Shown here: piece after piece, positions 48,835 through 60,119 of the stretch | Numbering within the stretch: position 1 is the first letter of the stretch | Layout of the letters: each line of letters starts with the position of its first letter | NCBI GenBank assembly: GCA_036924285.1 | Contig: JAYKYS010000002.1 | Coordinates: 41,555,501-41,619,500, forward strand | Length of the DNA stretch: 64,000 nucleotides | DNA from: Asterella californica | Taxonomy: Eukaryota > Streptophyta > Marchantiopsida > Marchantiales > Aytoniaceae | Direction: 5' to 3' | Position numbers and translations under genes: made by a program | The notes under the pieces: generated by a model | Seen by the model: the letters and a program-made list of their open reading frames with translations, nothing else | Told to the model about the DNA's origin: nothing | Database searches by the model: none

Positions 48835-50560
48835 CTATGTAGTCAACAAGCTTAGATAGTGTCTTATGTCTATCCATTCTCCTTCATATAGCTCCTCCAT
48901 GAATGATTTTGAATGCTCACTCTCACCTCCTTGAGCTCTACAAAAAACAATAGTGCCAACGTCTTTTGTATCATCAACCATCTCCTCCTCATCCTCATAT
49001 CTTGCACGAGACAACATATCAACAATTAGGTTGTTCTTCCTTGCTATGTGTTTGAACTCAAGAATTAAGGATTTGATATAAGCAATCTAGCGTAGCATAG
49101 CAATATCAAAGGTGTTACAGTTTGTAATCATCCCTAATAATGATAAACAATCTGTTTTTATTACTACGGCGCTCCAATCAAATAGTCATTTTCGACTTTC
49201 ATAGTTGTAACTACTCCTCATAACTCTCTCTTCACTTGAGGATAGTTCTTATATCGCTCACTCAACACCTTTGCTCCAAATAGATTGCAAACCGGTTCTC
49301 TTCCTCATCATCGTGTCCTATTGCTCATCCAATGGTTATCGTGCTAGTATCAACAGTAAGTATCATTGGTTTACTATCTTCATAATTCACACGATGAAGT
49401 ACAGATGGAGAAGATAGCAACTGCTTCAATTTCTGAATCGTCTCAGTATGCCTCTCCTCCCTTACAAACCTCTTGTGCTTTCTCAAAAGATCATAAAGAG
49501 GATCAACCACATGTGCAAAATGTAAAATCCACACATGATAGAAGACACAAGCTCCAAGAAACCTGCTCACCTCTATTGTTGAACTACAAGTATCTTTCAT
49601 TGATCGTACGACATACACTTTATCAGGATCAAGTTTGCGTCCAAACCATCCACACAAGTGTCCCACAATCACAACTTCTCGAACTCCAAATGAAGACTTG
49701 GCCCCTGATAATGTTAAATGTGTCTCTTCAAGTCGTGATAAAATCTTATCACAATCTGAAATGATCAACAATAAAGTTTTTACATCCATTTTGATCCATT
49801 GTCACATCTTTCTCCTCCTCTACACATCCTTTAATTGGAATGTCATCCAAGAAAGACATGGTCTTCTCAAGAATGAACTCTCGAAGAACTTTGTTCAACG
49901 CTTTCATCATATTCACTATCAAGTTTATTGCTCCTTGTGACATCGTGCACATTCTAACCAACCTCAACAATGTCCTCATGGTGGTGACATCTCTACTTTG
50001 TTCCGTAAGTTGAAACCGATCGTATCCAAAGCAAAGATCTCTTATAAAGTAAATAGTCTTTCCAACAAACGCTTCAGTAAAATCTCATACGATAGGTCCT
50101 ATGAATGTATTTCTGATGGTCATTTGGTTCACAGGCTGCATATCTTGGATTAATCATAATGCACCACTCTTCTTTGGTACTGTAAACCAACGACTAGACT
50201 ATGGTGCAAGTGATGGTTCTAAGATCTTCATCTGCATCTTCTCTTTCAAGAGCTCTATGAGTTTCGGTAGATGTGCTTAATTGGTCTCAGGTCCCAAGGA
50301 GCATGTGGAACTGTGAATATGATCATTCGTGTCACAACGCTAGGATCTACACATCAGATTTTTGAGGCTTCAAAAGCAAAAGGTTTCTCATGCCTAGTTA
50401 ACATCTATTTAAACCTATTCTTCTCCACAAGCAAAAGAAAATCTGCATAACCAACCTTCAACTCCTTGAGCGTAGCTTCAGTGAACTTGTGACCGACTTG
50501 GCTAAGATCTCTCAATCTTTTCTCCTTCAAAGATTGTTGGACTTGCTGGTTAGAATCATT
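48835..50560 (-). pseudogene. Reverse transcriptase and RNase H, broken
   Basis: RT fingers/palm: KLIELLKEKMQMKILEPS near 50.29 kb, FTVPKKSGAL with two nearby stops, then IRDLCFGYDRFQL (first catalytic Asp). The FLDD motif follows in MSFLDDIPIKG (Asp pair at 49842-49847). The connection and RNase H run to about 48835 (LTVDTSTITIG, then KNNLIVDMLSRARY). At least five in-frame stops and one shift are present. Confidence 0.8.
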
Positions 50561-51017
50561 AGGTTACGGTTGCGCGACATGTTTTACTTTCTTGTCCATC
50601 ATTTTTGTACTTAGTCTTGACTCTAACTTCAAAATCTAAGAATGACTCTATAGTTGTATAAAGCTCTCTAGAGTGTATTTCCACCACATGATCTTCATCT
50701 TTTTACTCACCCATAGCAAGCTCATCCATGAAATCTCTCAATCTTGACTCCAAATAAATATCTTCTATCTTATCATCCTCTTCAAGCACACCAATTCTTT
50801 TCAAATTTTTTTCAGTTTTTTGCGCAACCTTCTGCTCCCACTTCTAGGAGTCAGCAAGTCGTGTAAGTGTAGCAAATCCATTCCAGAAAATCTCACAACT
50901 CATGTACAAAAGGCACTTTCTTTCTCAAGCGAGAGTACCATCATTTTATCCTCGCCTATAACAGTACTTGTCAAAAATCCTTGAACTCTTTTGTGACCTT
51001 AGACAATGAACCACCCC

Positions 51018-51425
51018 TCAGATAATCTCTGTTCTGCTCGTGGTTGCTGATACAGTTAGAAATTGCATCGCTCTCTTATCATCCTGACTTCTGATCCGCG
51101 CATAAGCAGATCCATCATCTAAAATCTTGGTCTCCATCCTCACAACTATAATGTAAGGTTGATCGAGTATCACCGGATATGATGTATTATCTTGAACAAA
51201 GAAGTTTTGTTCAATAGTTACATCTCTAACCTTCACTCTTATATCAGGACAAGCTCCATAGACTTCTCCTCGTGTGTTGTTCGCTATTCGGATCATCTAA
51301 CAATGATCTACATCAACAGGCCATCCACCTTGCTTGTAGATGTCCTTAGAGATAATATTGATCTCAGATCCATGATCAATGAGAGCAACCATCGGATCTG
51401 TCACCTCTTCTACTTTCACTAAGAT
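51018..51425 (-). pseudogene. Aspartic protease (retropepsin) with DHG active site
   Basis: The minus strand reads MVALIDHGSEINIISKDIY, where D-H-G (51369-51377) replaces the usual D-T/S-G. A stop follows after VDVDHC, then MIRIANNTRGEVYGACPDI...FFVQDNTSYPVILDQPYI. A DHG triad is, as far as I recall, normal for this plant/fungal gypsy subfamily rather than a decay mutation. Confidence 0.75.
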
Positions 51426-52001
51426 TTCGATAGTAGTTCTAGCCCAACGTCCTCTAGTGTAATGAATAGAGACCTTGTCATCATTATCATCATTGAATCG
51501 AACCTTGCGATTGATGTAGCATTGAGCTAGTTATAACTCTTTCTCTTCTGATATCTTTATGTTTAATGCGTTAGACACATCGATTTCCTCTGTCAATTAT
51601 CTTTTCGTTTGATGATGTCAATAATGACATCATGAAACTCCTTCTTGGCAATCTCAAGAACCTCTCGCAAGGTAAACTTGATCTTGGCATTGAGTGCTCT
51701 TTCCTCTAGTATACCCTTCAAATCTATAGAAGAAGAACGGAGGATAAAGTAAGATAAGGAGATTCTCCTTATCTCTGCACTTCTTTGATTTTTCAAGAAT
51801 AGAGAATATGATCTCTTCCATAGTCTTTTCTCATAGAGGCATAGTCTCCGATCTGAACTTCTCTCTTCTTGTTTGCCTCTTAGGAGCTGCTCTCTCTTCA
51901 CTAGGGCTTGCTTCATCTCGTCTGCACTTCTCCTCCATGAAAGTCTCATGTTAGCTCTTTGTCAAATAAGCATGTACAGACATTGTATCTATGGGATCAT
52001 C

Positions 52002-53511
52002 TCATCTAGTAGCACCCTTGATTGTCGTGGCTGTTCTGAGCAACTCTTTCTTTGTCATTTTTCCTTTTTTGTTCGTGTTCACATCTTGACTCCACATATC
52101 AAGAATATCTCCATGCTTCCTAGAAGCTCTTCTTTCTCCTACTACCTCAACTCTATAAGTTGCAGCTTCCACCGACGCAATAGCATGCTGAGATAGATAC
52201 TCTTCCAATACTTGCTTCATTCTTCCTTTCCTGAAGTTGGTTCTATGAATCTCTCCATTATCTTTCAAAGTAATCTTTCCTTCCTTCCAATAGACTACTC
52301 CATCTCGTAGAGTATTGACGAAATCATCACACTCTCTTCGAGCATGATCATAACTATCACACCAAATGCACCTTTGTACATAATCTTGCTTAGGAATAGG
52401 TCTAGTATCATGTGCTCCTCCCTTCTCTTACAACCTTGCTAACTTGATCTGCAAGTCTCTCATCCCTTTTATCAACTCTTTCATAGCATCTCTTTGCAAT
52501 ACAACTTTCAAGACAAGAACAATAGGAAATGGAACTTGAGGTACATGTACAATAAGTGCTTGTACATTATGCACTATTGGTTGTCTACGAGGTAGTATGA
52601 TCGGCGGTGGTCTCACTTCTTGTCTTACTATCACTTTCTCTCTTCGATATTCTCGTTTGGCAAGTACACTCATTACTTCAGAGATCTTTTCCAATCAACT
52701 GCGAGTCGATTATCTTCCATTTTATCTTCCAAAAGCAGTTCCAACTCTCTTTGTAACTCATTTTTAGCTGCTTGCAAAAACAACTCCATCTTGTCATTCT
52801 TCATTGTAACCTTCTCCACTTGAGACAACTGAAAGGATTATTTCTCAAACTCTCGACATAGCTCTATGGCAACAAGTCTTTTATTGAGTTTGTTTACCCA
52901 CTCCATGAATGAATGCTTAGTCACTCGATATGCATCCTCTAAAGAATACTCTTTTTCAATTGAAGTAAATCTTTTTCATGTAACACCATGAGATCAGATG
53001 ATTTTTTTCACATGCTCTCTTAGCTTTGATATGATAGCAAACTCAAATTTATTCACCATCTCTTTTTTTGGCACCTTACTCAACTCCATCTCTCGAGAAT
53101 AGTACTTTAGGTACTTGGAGATATTCTTTTCGTCAAATTGATCTAGCAATCCCACAACAGATTGCAAGGCTTTGGTAGCCATTGTCTCTTTTCATTTAGT
53201 GGCTTGCTGTTGTTGTTGTATTATCAACGCGAATGTCTCAAGCAATCGCATATCGTATCGTGAAAGCTTGGTCACCATTGGAGTCTCTCTAGAGATAGAA
53301 GTTTCATTTATGAAATGAGACAACCCTTCAATGTCCATGGTGGTAAAATCACGCACGTACTTCTCATCACAATTCGTTTCACGTCGAGTTCATCAATTAT
53401 CGTAATAAGAGTTTTTTTGTCTAAGAATACACAAGGTATATGACTCTGTAGAGGTATGTGACTATAACAGTTCGACTCTAGATCTTGATATTTTAACTCG
53501 AGTGCTTCCAA
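52002..53511 (-). pseudogene. Gag region with CCHC zinc knuckle, broken
   Basis: Gag pieces: MVTKLSRYDMRLLETFALII with a glutamine run near 53.2 kb, then SVVGLLDQFDEKNISKYLKY (52994-53182), then a linker (52428-52694). The knuckle C-IW-C-DSYD-H-ARRE-C (52329-52370, exact CX2CX4HX4C) is followed by DDFVNTLRDGV. Stops separate the pieces. Confidence 0.75.
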
Positions 53512-53879
53512 CTATATCTATTACAATCGAAAGATGTTTTAATATTTCTCAGCCAAATTTCGTATCCAAGTTTACAAACTAATCAAGTCCTCATGCAGTT
53601 TGTCGAACACCTTGATCTCTTAAACATTTCCAACAAGATAAAGCATACATGTCTCAAGACAATACTCTGTTCACATATGACACCAACAGTGGTGATATCT
53701 GACAGCTTCGAAATTCAAACAGCGACCTTTGATTCACCACGATCCTTTCCTCCTTTGTCACATAGAGCTGAAATCAACTCCCACATCTTCACAATGTCAA
53801 TTTGTATGTTGGTATGACAGTCTCAACATCAACTCTTACCAATTTACTCGGAAAAAACAAAAATGTGATAATAGTTTTC

Positions 53880-54420
53880 ACTGAAACTCAAATCCACTAA
53901 TAACAAAAGTTTCTCTAAACTTCGAGACCTCGATTCTCCTAAATTGTTTTTCCAACGATGATAAAACTTCACATGAAGTTTTATTGGACTTTTCATTCAT
54001 ACACTCAACAATTTTTAGATCAAAACCTGAATCCAACTCTCAACTATAGACCAAACCTTAATCTGTGTTAACTTCAGAGTTTTACAGACTCATGTATGCT
54101 TGATCTAAGATCTTGAATAATTTATTTGATCATTCATAATAAAACTTTCCAGATATCTTATTGATCAAACATCTTTCAATCTTGAAAAATTTCACTTAAA
54201 AATTCGATCCAAAACTCAAGCAATAGTTAATCTCTCTTGATTGTCACAATTCGTAACATTCATCTCATCTCTGAACTTGGAGACATCAATTCTTCCAAAC
54301 TGATCAACCAATGATGATAAAATTTCATAAGAAATTTATTGGACCCTTCATTCATTCCTTGAATAATTTTCAAATCAAACCTCAATCAAACTCAATCCAC
54401 TTCGCTATCTTGGTCCATAC
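53880..54420 (-). repeat. 5' LTR region, diverged
   Basis: 53890-54115 matches 45880-46090 (AACAAAAG-TTCTC-AAACTT, CTCAACTATAGACCAAACC). 54115-54360 matches 45711-45990. It again consists of tandem subunits, in shifted phase relative to the other end. Confidence 0.65.
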
Positions 54421-56196
54421 TTTCGTAACCAATAAAATCTTTAAAACCATTCCAATACATTTCAACCGTGTCGATCAAATATTGTTTTTGTAGTAGTCGT
54501 CACATGGTGAACAAAACCGATTGTGAAACTGCAGAACACTCGTCAACAACCTAAACCTTCGAACATAGGTGCAGCATTCTCCTGTCTCTCTAAAACAGAC
54601 AAAAAACATAACTAGCTTCCGGACTCGCTCTTGGAAATCGATAAGAGATTGAACGGCACCTACATTCCGAGCCTGGAGTTAAGAACCTCTAAGAAAACGC
54701 GCCCATGCATCAGCTTGAACTTACGGGCAGTATGATTCCTCGGCAGTTACATCATTGGACGTAAAGTTACTACAGGGTACCTCCTGTGCTCTTTACGTCC
54801 ACCGGACATAAAACCAGTTTCGGGGATTACAGAAACGTTTTACGGCCAAGGTTTGAGACGCCCTATTTGACCCATAGTCCCAGAGTTAACTTAGGATTAC
54901 TCAGGAGCGGCTGGTGCAGCGGCACGTAAACACAACGACATGCCACGTACTTCGCTCTTGATTTCCTTTCCATGTAGATCTTTGACATAAAAAACTCCGA
55001 TCAGAATGCTCGCAAAATCTCGTGCAAGAACGCTACGCTCATCAACAACGCAAACTCACTAACGGGATTGGGGTTTCTTCTTTCTGCGATAACACGTTTC
55101 AACGGAAACGTTACATTTCAGCTTGGAAGCTTTGTATTACATCACCCAACATGTCATTTAGGTCATACTACCTCGACGGACACACTCGAAAATCCTGCGT
55201 GTAACAAGTGCCTCATCCTGACAAGATTGCATCGAGTACACCAACCAATGCAACTTAGTCCAGACAGTATCACCTAGGCCTTCGTTGGTATTTCCATATC
55301 TCGACCTTAAAGATTAGTGTACAAGCGGTATACATATGTAGGACGCACCATCTGAAGTGCAGAAAAGTATTTGTATCTGAACACCTACCCATGCCAAATG
55401 GCAGGGCTGATGACATAATCGGACGTGGCGGTAAGGCGGTAAGGCGGTAAGGCGGTGACGTCGAAGTTTGGTTGGACTTCGTACCTTGTGGAAAAAGAAT
55501 CGAGCCAATTTACATTCTAGGACCAAAACCTGCTGATGATGATGGCGATGTTGGCTTCAGCATTATAAAACATGCTAAGCAGATAATACTATCAAACAGT
55601 GTGCAGTTTCGAGTTGTGTATAGCGCCTTGTGAGATTCGCAACACCTCTTTTAGACAGCAGCACCCATATATTAAATTATTTACTAGTCTAGTGTAATGA
55701 ATGTTGCGTTGGTAATATATATGACATTAAAAGAGTACAGGTTTGAAACTACATAATGGTACACTTCTCTTTCTCTTTCGCCTTCTCTGCCTTTGGTGGA
55801 GGGACACTGCTTCTCGGCGGCCCCTACAGTTACGTATAACAAGACACCCACCACGTTGCCGGAACGTATATCAGCTTCAAGTTTCCAGGAAAACCAAAGT
55901 CCCCCAACTACACGCAAAGTCTGTCATAATGGGTAAGCTGCTGAAATCTTCAATTCTTAGGAGCAACATGAGGTGAGATTCAAACTACGGCAACACTCAG
56001 CACCAAATCTAACGAGACTCACAATGACAGAACCACAGAGAGAGACTGGAAATACTCTCTTAGCACCAACCCGCGCCAGCTAGACCGATGTATATTATCA
56101 GGTAGTCGTGACTGCAATGTAAGTCTCTCCCGCTGTCACTTCCTCTTCCAAGAACTTACAAAGCAGTGAGATCTTTACCTGATAACAGGTGTATGT
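54421..56196. other. Intergenic DNA with GGCGGTAA microsatellite
   Basis: Four 8-bp units (three GGCGGTAA plus GGCGGTGA) lie at 55427-55458. No other feature is supported. This is the 3' flank of the MINDY gene. Confidence 0.5.
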
Positions 56197-59100
56197 CTAA
56201 CCGGTGCTGAGCGCCACCTTTGCAGGGTAACCGAGTGACAGCCTCACCGAACGATCTAACTCATTCAACAAGATAGTATGACCATATAATTTACTTGGAA
56301 GAGGAGAAGGTACCGTGACAAGGCGAGTGGCGCCTAGACTCGGAGTTTTGGGATTTTGTTGGCTAAGACGTTGGGTTGCAGGAGATGGCGATCGTTGTTG
56401 TTGTTGTTGCTGTTGTTGTTGTTGTTGGGCAAGCTCTTCCCGTTGAAGGTGCATCGCTAACTGGTAATCAGCACTGTGCAAACAGACATGATTGGCAAGA
56501 CTTAGAGTCAGAAAACAATTTGTACCGCAGAGTGTGCGCACAAACAAGGTTTCTGTGAGTTTCAAACCATAATTTGCACATCCACTTTTGAGTTGTCCCA
56601 CCTTCCAGATCATTGTGTGAAGACGCCTAAATATGACCATACAAGCTTATACCTCAAGAAGTTTAATGGGCCAATTCATGCGCAAGTAACCTGCTACACC
56701 CATCCCATCAACAAGACATCTACCCATCTACCTGCTACATCATCCCAATTACACCTTTCTCCTTTTCTCGTCAATAAAGCTCTGATAAAGCAGACACTTA
56801 CTCGTAGCTTCCTCCTGCACCTCCAGCGGTCCCATGATGCGACGACATGTATTCCTGGTCAATCGAATGTAGAGGATTTAAACAGTTGAACGACATACAG
56901 TCTAGCAAGTGCAGTATAAGCAACAATTTTCAGGAGTTGAGGACTCCTGAATATTTGAGTATTTCTCCTAGGGAAGTGCTCATTCAACTGAACGCGAGAC
57001 AGCGTGATACAGTTTCACACAAGTTTTGATACAAGTCCAGCGAGTGAAACTGCTGATTAATATCAGCCTCACAGAAGCAAGAGTGCTTAAGTTGGTAGAC
57101 ACATTCGACGACATCAGCTCCCGCAACCATAACATATTCTCTCAATAAGCACTCACCGCAGTTGCAGCAACAGCCTCTTGTTCACCATGATCCGCTGGAC
57201 TGATTCACCTCAAAAAGTTGGAAATTCCCGGTGTAAAATGACGAGTTTCCGTCCACCTGCCAAATATCAAGGTACCAAACAACTCTGACAACACTGACAC
57301 AAATACATTACCACAAAATACAACCGAGTAATGCAAAAGATCTAAATCATTATACAGAAACCAAAGCTAGACATGCCTCGCTACGTACCTCACTCAACTT
57401 TTCCCACACAAGATCTGGTTGATTCAAATACCCCTGATCGGTGGCAAGTAAATATATCTGCCCTTCTTGCTGTCGCAGAACAAACGCCGATTATGAGAGG
57501 GGAAACCAAAAGCGTATACATTTCATTCAAAAATGGATACGATGATCATGCATACCATACTGCACAAATCGGCATCGAAGAAGGTCCCTGCAGATTTCCC
57601 TCTTAACAAATTGGTTGTCCTAAAAAGGACTTTTCGTTCTTTTCAGATACAGCTAAAATCACGATATTATCAACCTTACTTAAATATTGTGCTGAAGTGA
57701 TTGTTCCTGAAAAAGACATACAGCTCATTTTCCTTGAGAGCTTCTTGTAAGCTGAATAGCATGCATGACCACAATACATGTCATAAGGGGCGGACCTGCA
57801 TGAGCCTGATGTGAAGAAATGATTAAAATATCACGAACCGGAGAGTATACCAAAACAACTGTTAGCTCGAGCTTTGGAGTGTAGGACTGCGTACCCATGG
57901 TAGGTAAGCTGACTGGCCGTATCACTCAAAAACTTCTCAACAATCACGCCTGCCCAGAAACGTATTGAAAGAGAGTTATAGAAACGGTGTAAACCGTCTC
58001 TTTAAAATGGCATGAGCCTCAAAATTTAACCCAGACTACGATCATGTCAAACCCATCTAAAAGGAAGCAACGACAACATCGTCTAACTGGATTCGCAGCT
58101 GGAGAACTTGAAAGTACAGAACGTGACTCTACAAACCAGAAGAGCCACGTCCAATGACTTACTACTCCTGCAGTTCTCTACACATCGGGACCGACAGTAG
58201 TCAAAGCAGAGATCTGTAATCCGCGGCAAAAAGTGAAATACAGTCGACATAAGATTGTCGTTCTCGCTTTTTCTGGTCTGTCAGAGCACATTAATTACGC
58301 TCCGCTTAATTACCTTCTCTTATGGCATCGCGAGCGCGCTCCTCCTTCAGCTTCTCGCTATTACCTCTTTCTATAGCAGAACTTCCAATTCCTCCCAGCA
58401 CCTGCTCTGCCAAGACCACCTCTCCTTCATACATCGGTTCTTTGTTTTCACTAATATCGACTCCATCATAAACTGGCACATTTTCTCCAATGTTTGTTGC
58501 AGCAGACCCCGTCAAAATAAGTTCCCCTTCATACAAGGGCTCCTCGTCGTCTACACCCGAGCTTGCGCATTCCGATTCTTCCATGAGATGACCGGAACCA
58601 CTATCTGAAGCAGGCTTGTAATTGCGCGGGGGCATGCTTGCTGAAGGAGACAGACGGCTCTGATGCTGATTATCCATGGCATCCACATCCGAATCCAAAT
58701 TCTGAGGACTACAGCTGTTGTTACATCTTCGCCGACAGTGAAAATGGAAACATTGCTTTTCACTTCTTGGCGACCTCGCATTACGGTCAGTGCGAACTGT
58801 GGTAGACGTATAAGCTTCAGTAACCGAAATGCTAGACTCAATGTCTGGGGATACGGGCCTGACAGCGTCTTGGACAGAACTTTCAGCCTCTATCGACTGG
58901 AGTGAGAGTTGATCGAGAGACAGTTCTCTGGACACCGGTCTGACAGCTTCAGCACGAGAATTTTCTCGTTCTTCAGGTTTCACAGATGGTTGACACCTAG
59001 AAAGTTCATTGTCGAAAGCAGGTTCCTTGATAACACTCGAAACAGGCTTGTCAGCCTCGTCTTCCATAACTTCTCTAAGTGTTTCCTCAGAATCAACTTT

Positions 59101-59612
59101 ATTTTCTGCGACAGGATCCGGTATAGTGGTTGGCGGCAGTGATGATAAATCACCCAGAGTCGACCGGTCCTGGTCGTCTGGTAGACTCACAGCCAGCTTT
59201 AACGATGTTAAGGGAGAAGTATCACTTGACCACCCGATGACCTATCAGCTACGGCTTCCAAACCGATATTGGGGGTTTCTAATCCGGCCTGAGAGAGTTG
59301 CAAGGCTTGCAGAAGTTCCGCTTGTTCTTCGTCATCCCCCTTCCTTCTTGGCTTCTCTCCGTCCTGCCTAAAAGGTTCCAAATATTCACTGGACACGTTC
59401 GACACACTAGACACATTGGATAGGTTCTTCAGAAATATAGGTCTCGGAACACCGAGACTAGCAGTCGTTGCAGCAGCTAAGTCAACAGTAGGTTCTTGTT
59501 CGGCGAGTGCTCTTGCGGAAGCCTCCTCCGCTTTCAGAGCATGAAAAGCCACAAGTTTCTCCACAAGAGTGTTGTATGAGTTTGCTCCAATTATTGTGGA
59601 TGTTACCTCATC
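56197..59612 (-). pseudogene. MINDY-type (DUF544) deubiquitinase, N-terminal half missing
   Basis: Coding blocks, 5' to 3': 59253-59612, 58314-59196, 57895-57949, 57680-57751, 57389-57469, 57157-57256, 56802-56854 and 56473 to at most 56197. Order of motifs: GANSYNTLVEKLVAFHALKA and DLAAATTASLGVPRP; EEQAELLQALQLS; a long acidic linker with YEGE repeats; VIVEKFLSDTASQLTYHG; VFFRNNHFSTIF (the His of the catalytic site); YLLATDQGYLNQPDLVWEKL; VDGNSSFYTGNFQLFE; DYQLAMHLQREEL followed by an 11-Gln tract. Most junctions keep phase. The catalytic Gln/Cys half (about 150 residues in homologues) is absent upstream; RidA lies there instead. There is a frame break near 57183. A second phase change at 59197-59252 needs either a 56-nt intron or an indel. 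MINDY enzymes cleave K48-linked ubiquitin chains; without the Cys region this copy could not. Confidence 0.75.
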
Positions 59613-60119
59613 CTGAAGGTACAAAACATAAAAATGTCTAAGCGATTAAAAGGTTGTCTGGATGCAAGCTAGTCAGAATGAAGCTCCTCTCTTAACTCGC
59701 TTACGCACCAATAAGTTATACAACAGGTTGCTAGTAGTAGAGAGTACCAGCGCTGGGGGAAATAAAGATAATGACACCGTAACTCTGAAATAACGTCGAG
59801 GACATGCATCCTTATGGAAGTACTAGGAACACCACAACGAAGGTCGTCTGCCTACCCACTTTAGTCAAACGTACGGGGACAAAACGTGAGAGGCTTTGGG
59901 ATCATTCTCCTTGGAACTACGGTCATCCTGCTTAAAACCATGTCGGCCTTTCCCAGAAGCAGCCCAAGACGCAGGGTAGAACTTCTCAGAGTGAATGCCA
60001 TTTCAGCCATTCTGATACTTGCATGTGATGTGACGCGCCTGCGCCTCTCCAACAACGGTCCAGTTCAAGCCTTCTCTTGTATACCAGGAGCCAATGCTCC
60101 TAGACAATCTCTGACCTTT
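59613..60119. other. Short gap between RidA stop and first MINDY exon
   Basis: 507 bp checked in all minus frames for the MINDY N-terminal half; none found. A minus-strand frame at 59861-60055 has no family signature. It probably holds the RidA 3' UTR. Confidence 0.6.

Larger units (their letters stand above)
45711..54420 (-). mobile_element. Degenerate Ty3/gypsy-type LTR retrotransposon
   Basis: On the minus strand the order is gag, CCHC knuckle, protease, RT, RNase H, integrase, which is the Ty3/gypsy order. The flanks at 45711-46500 and 53880-54420 share long similar sequence (for example TTCAGATATCTTACTGATA-like, GATGATAAAACTTCATA-like and CAAACCTTAATCTGTG) and are taken as diverged LTRs. 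Each LTR region contains tandemly repeated subunits of about 376 bp. Multiple stops and frameshifts break every domain, so the copy is inactive on its own. Confidence 0.85.

Noticed and set aside
55427..55458. GGCGGTAA x4 as a regulatory element
   Set aside because: Best explained as a short microsatellite; no gene start nearby.
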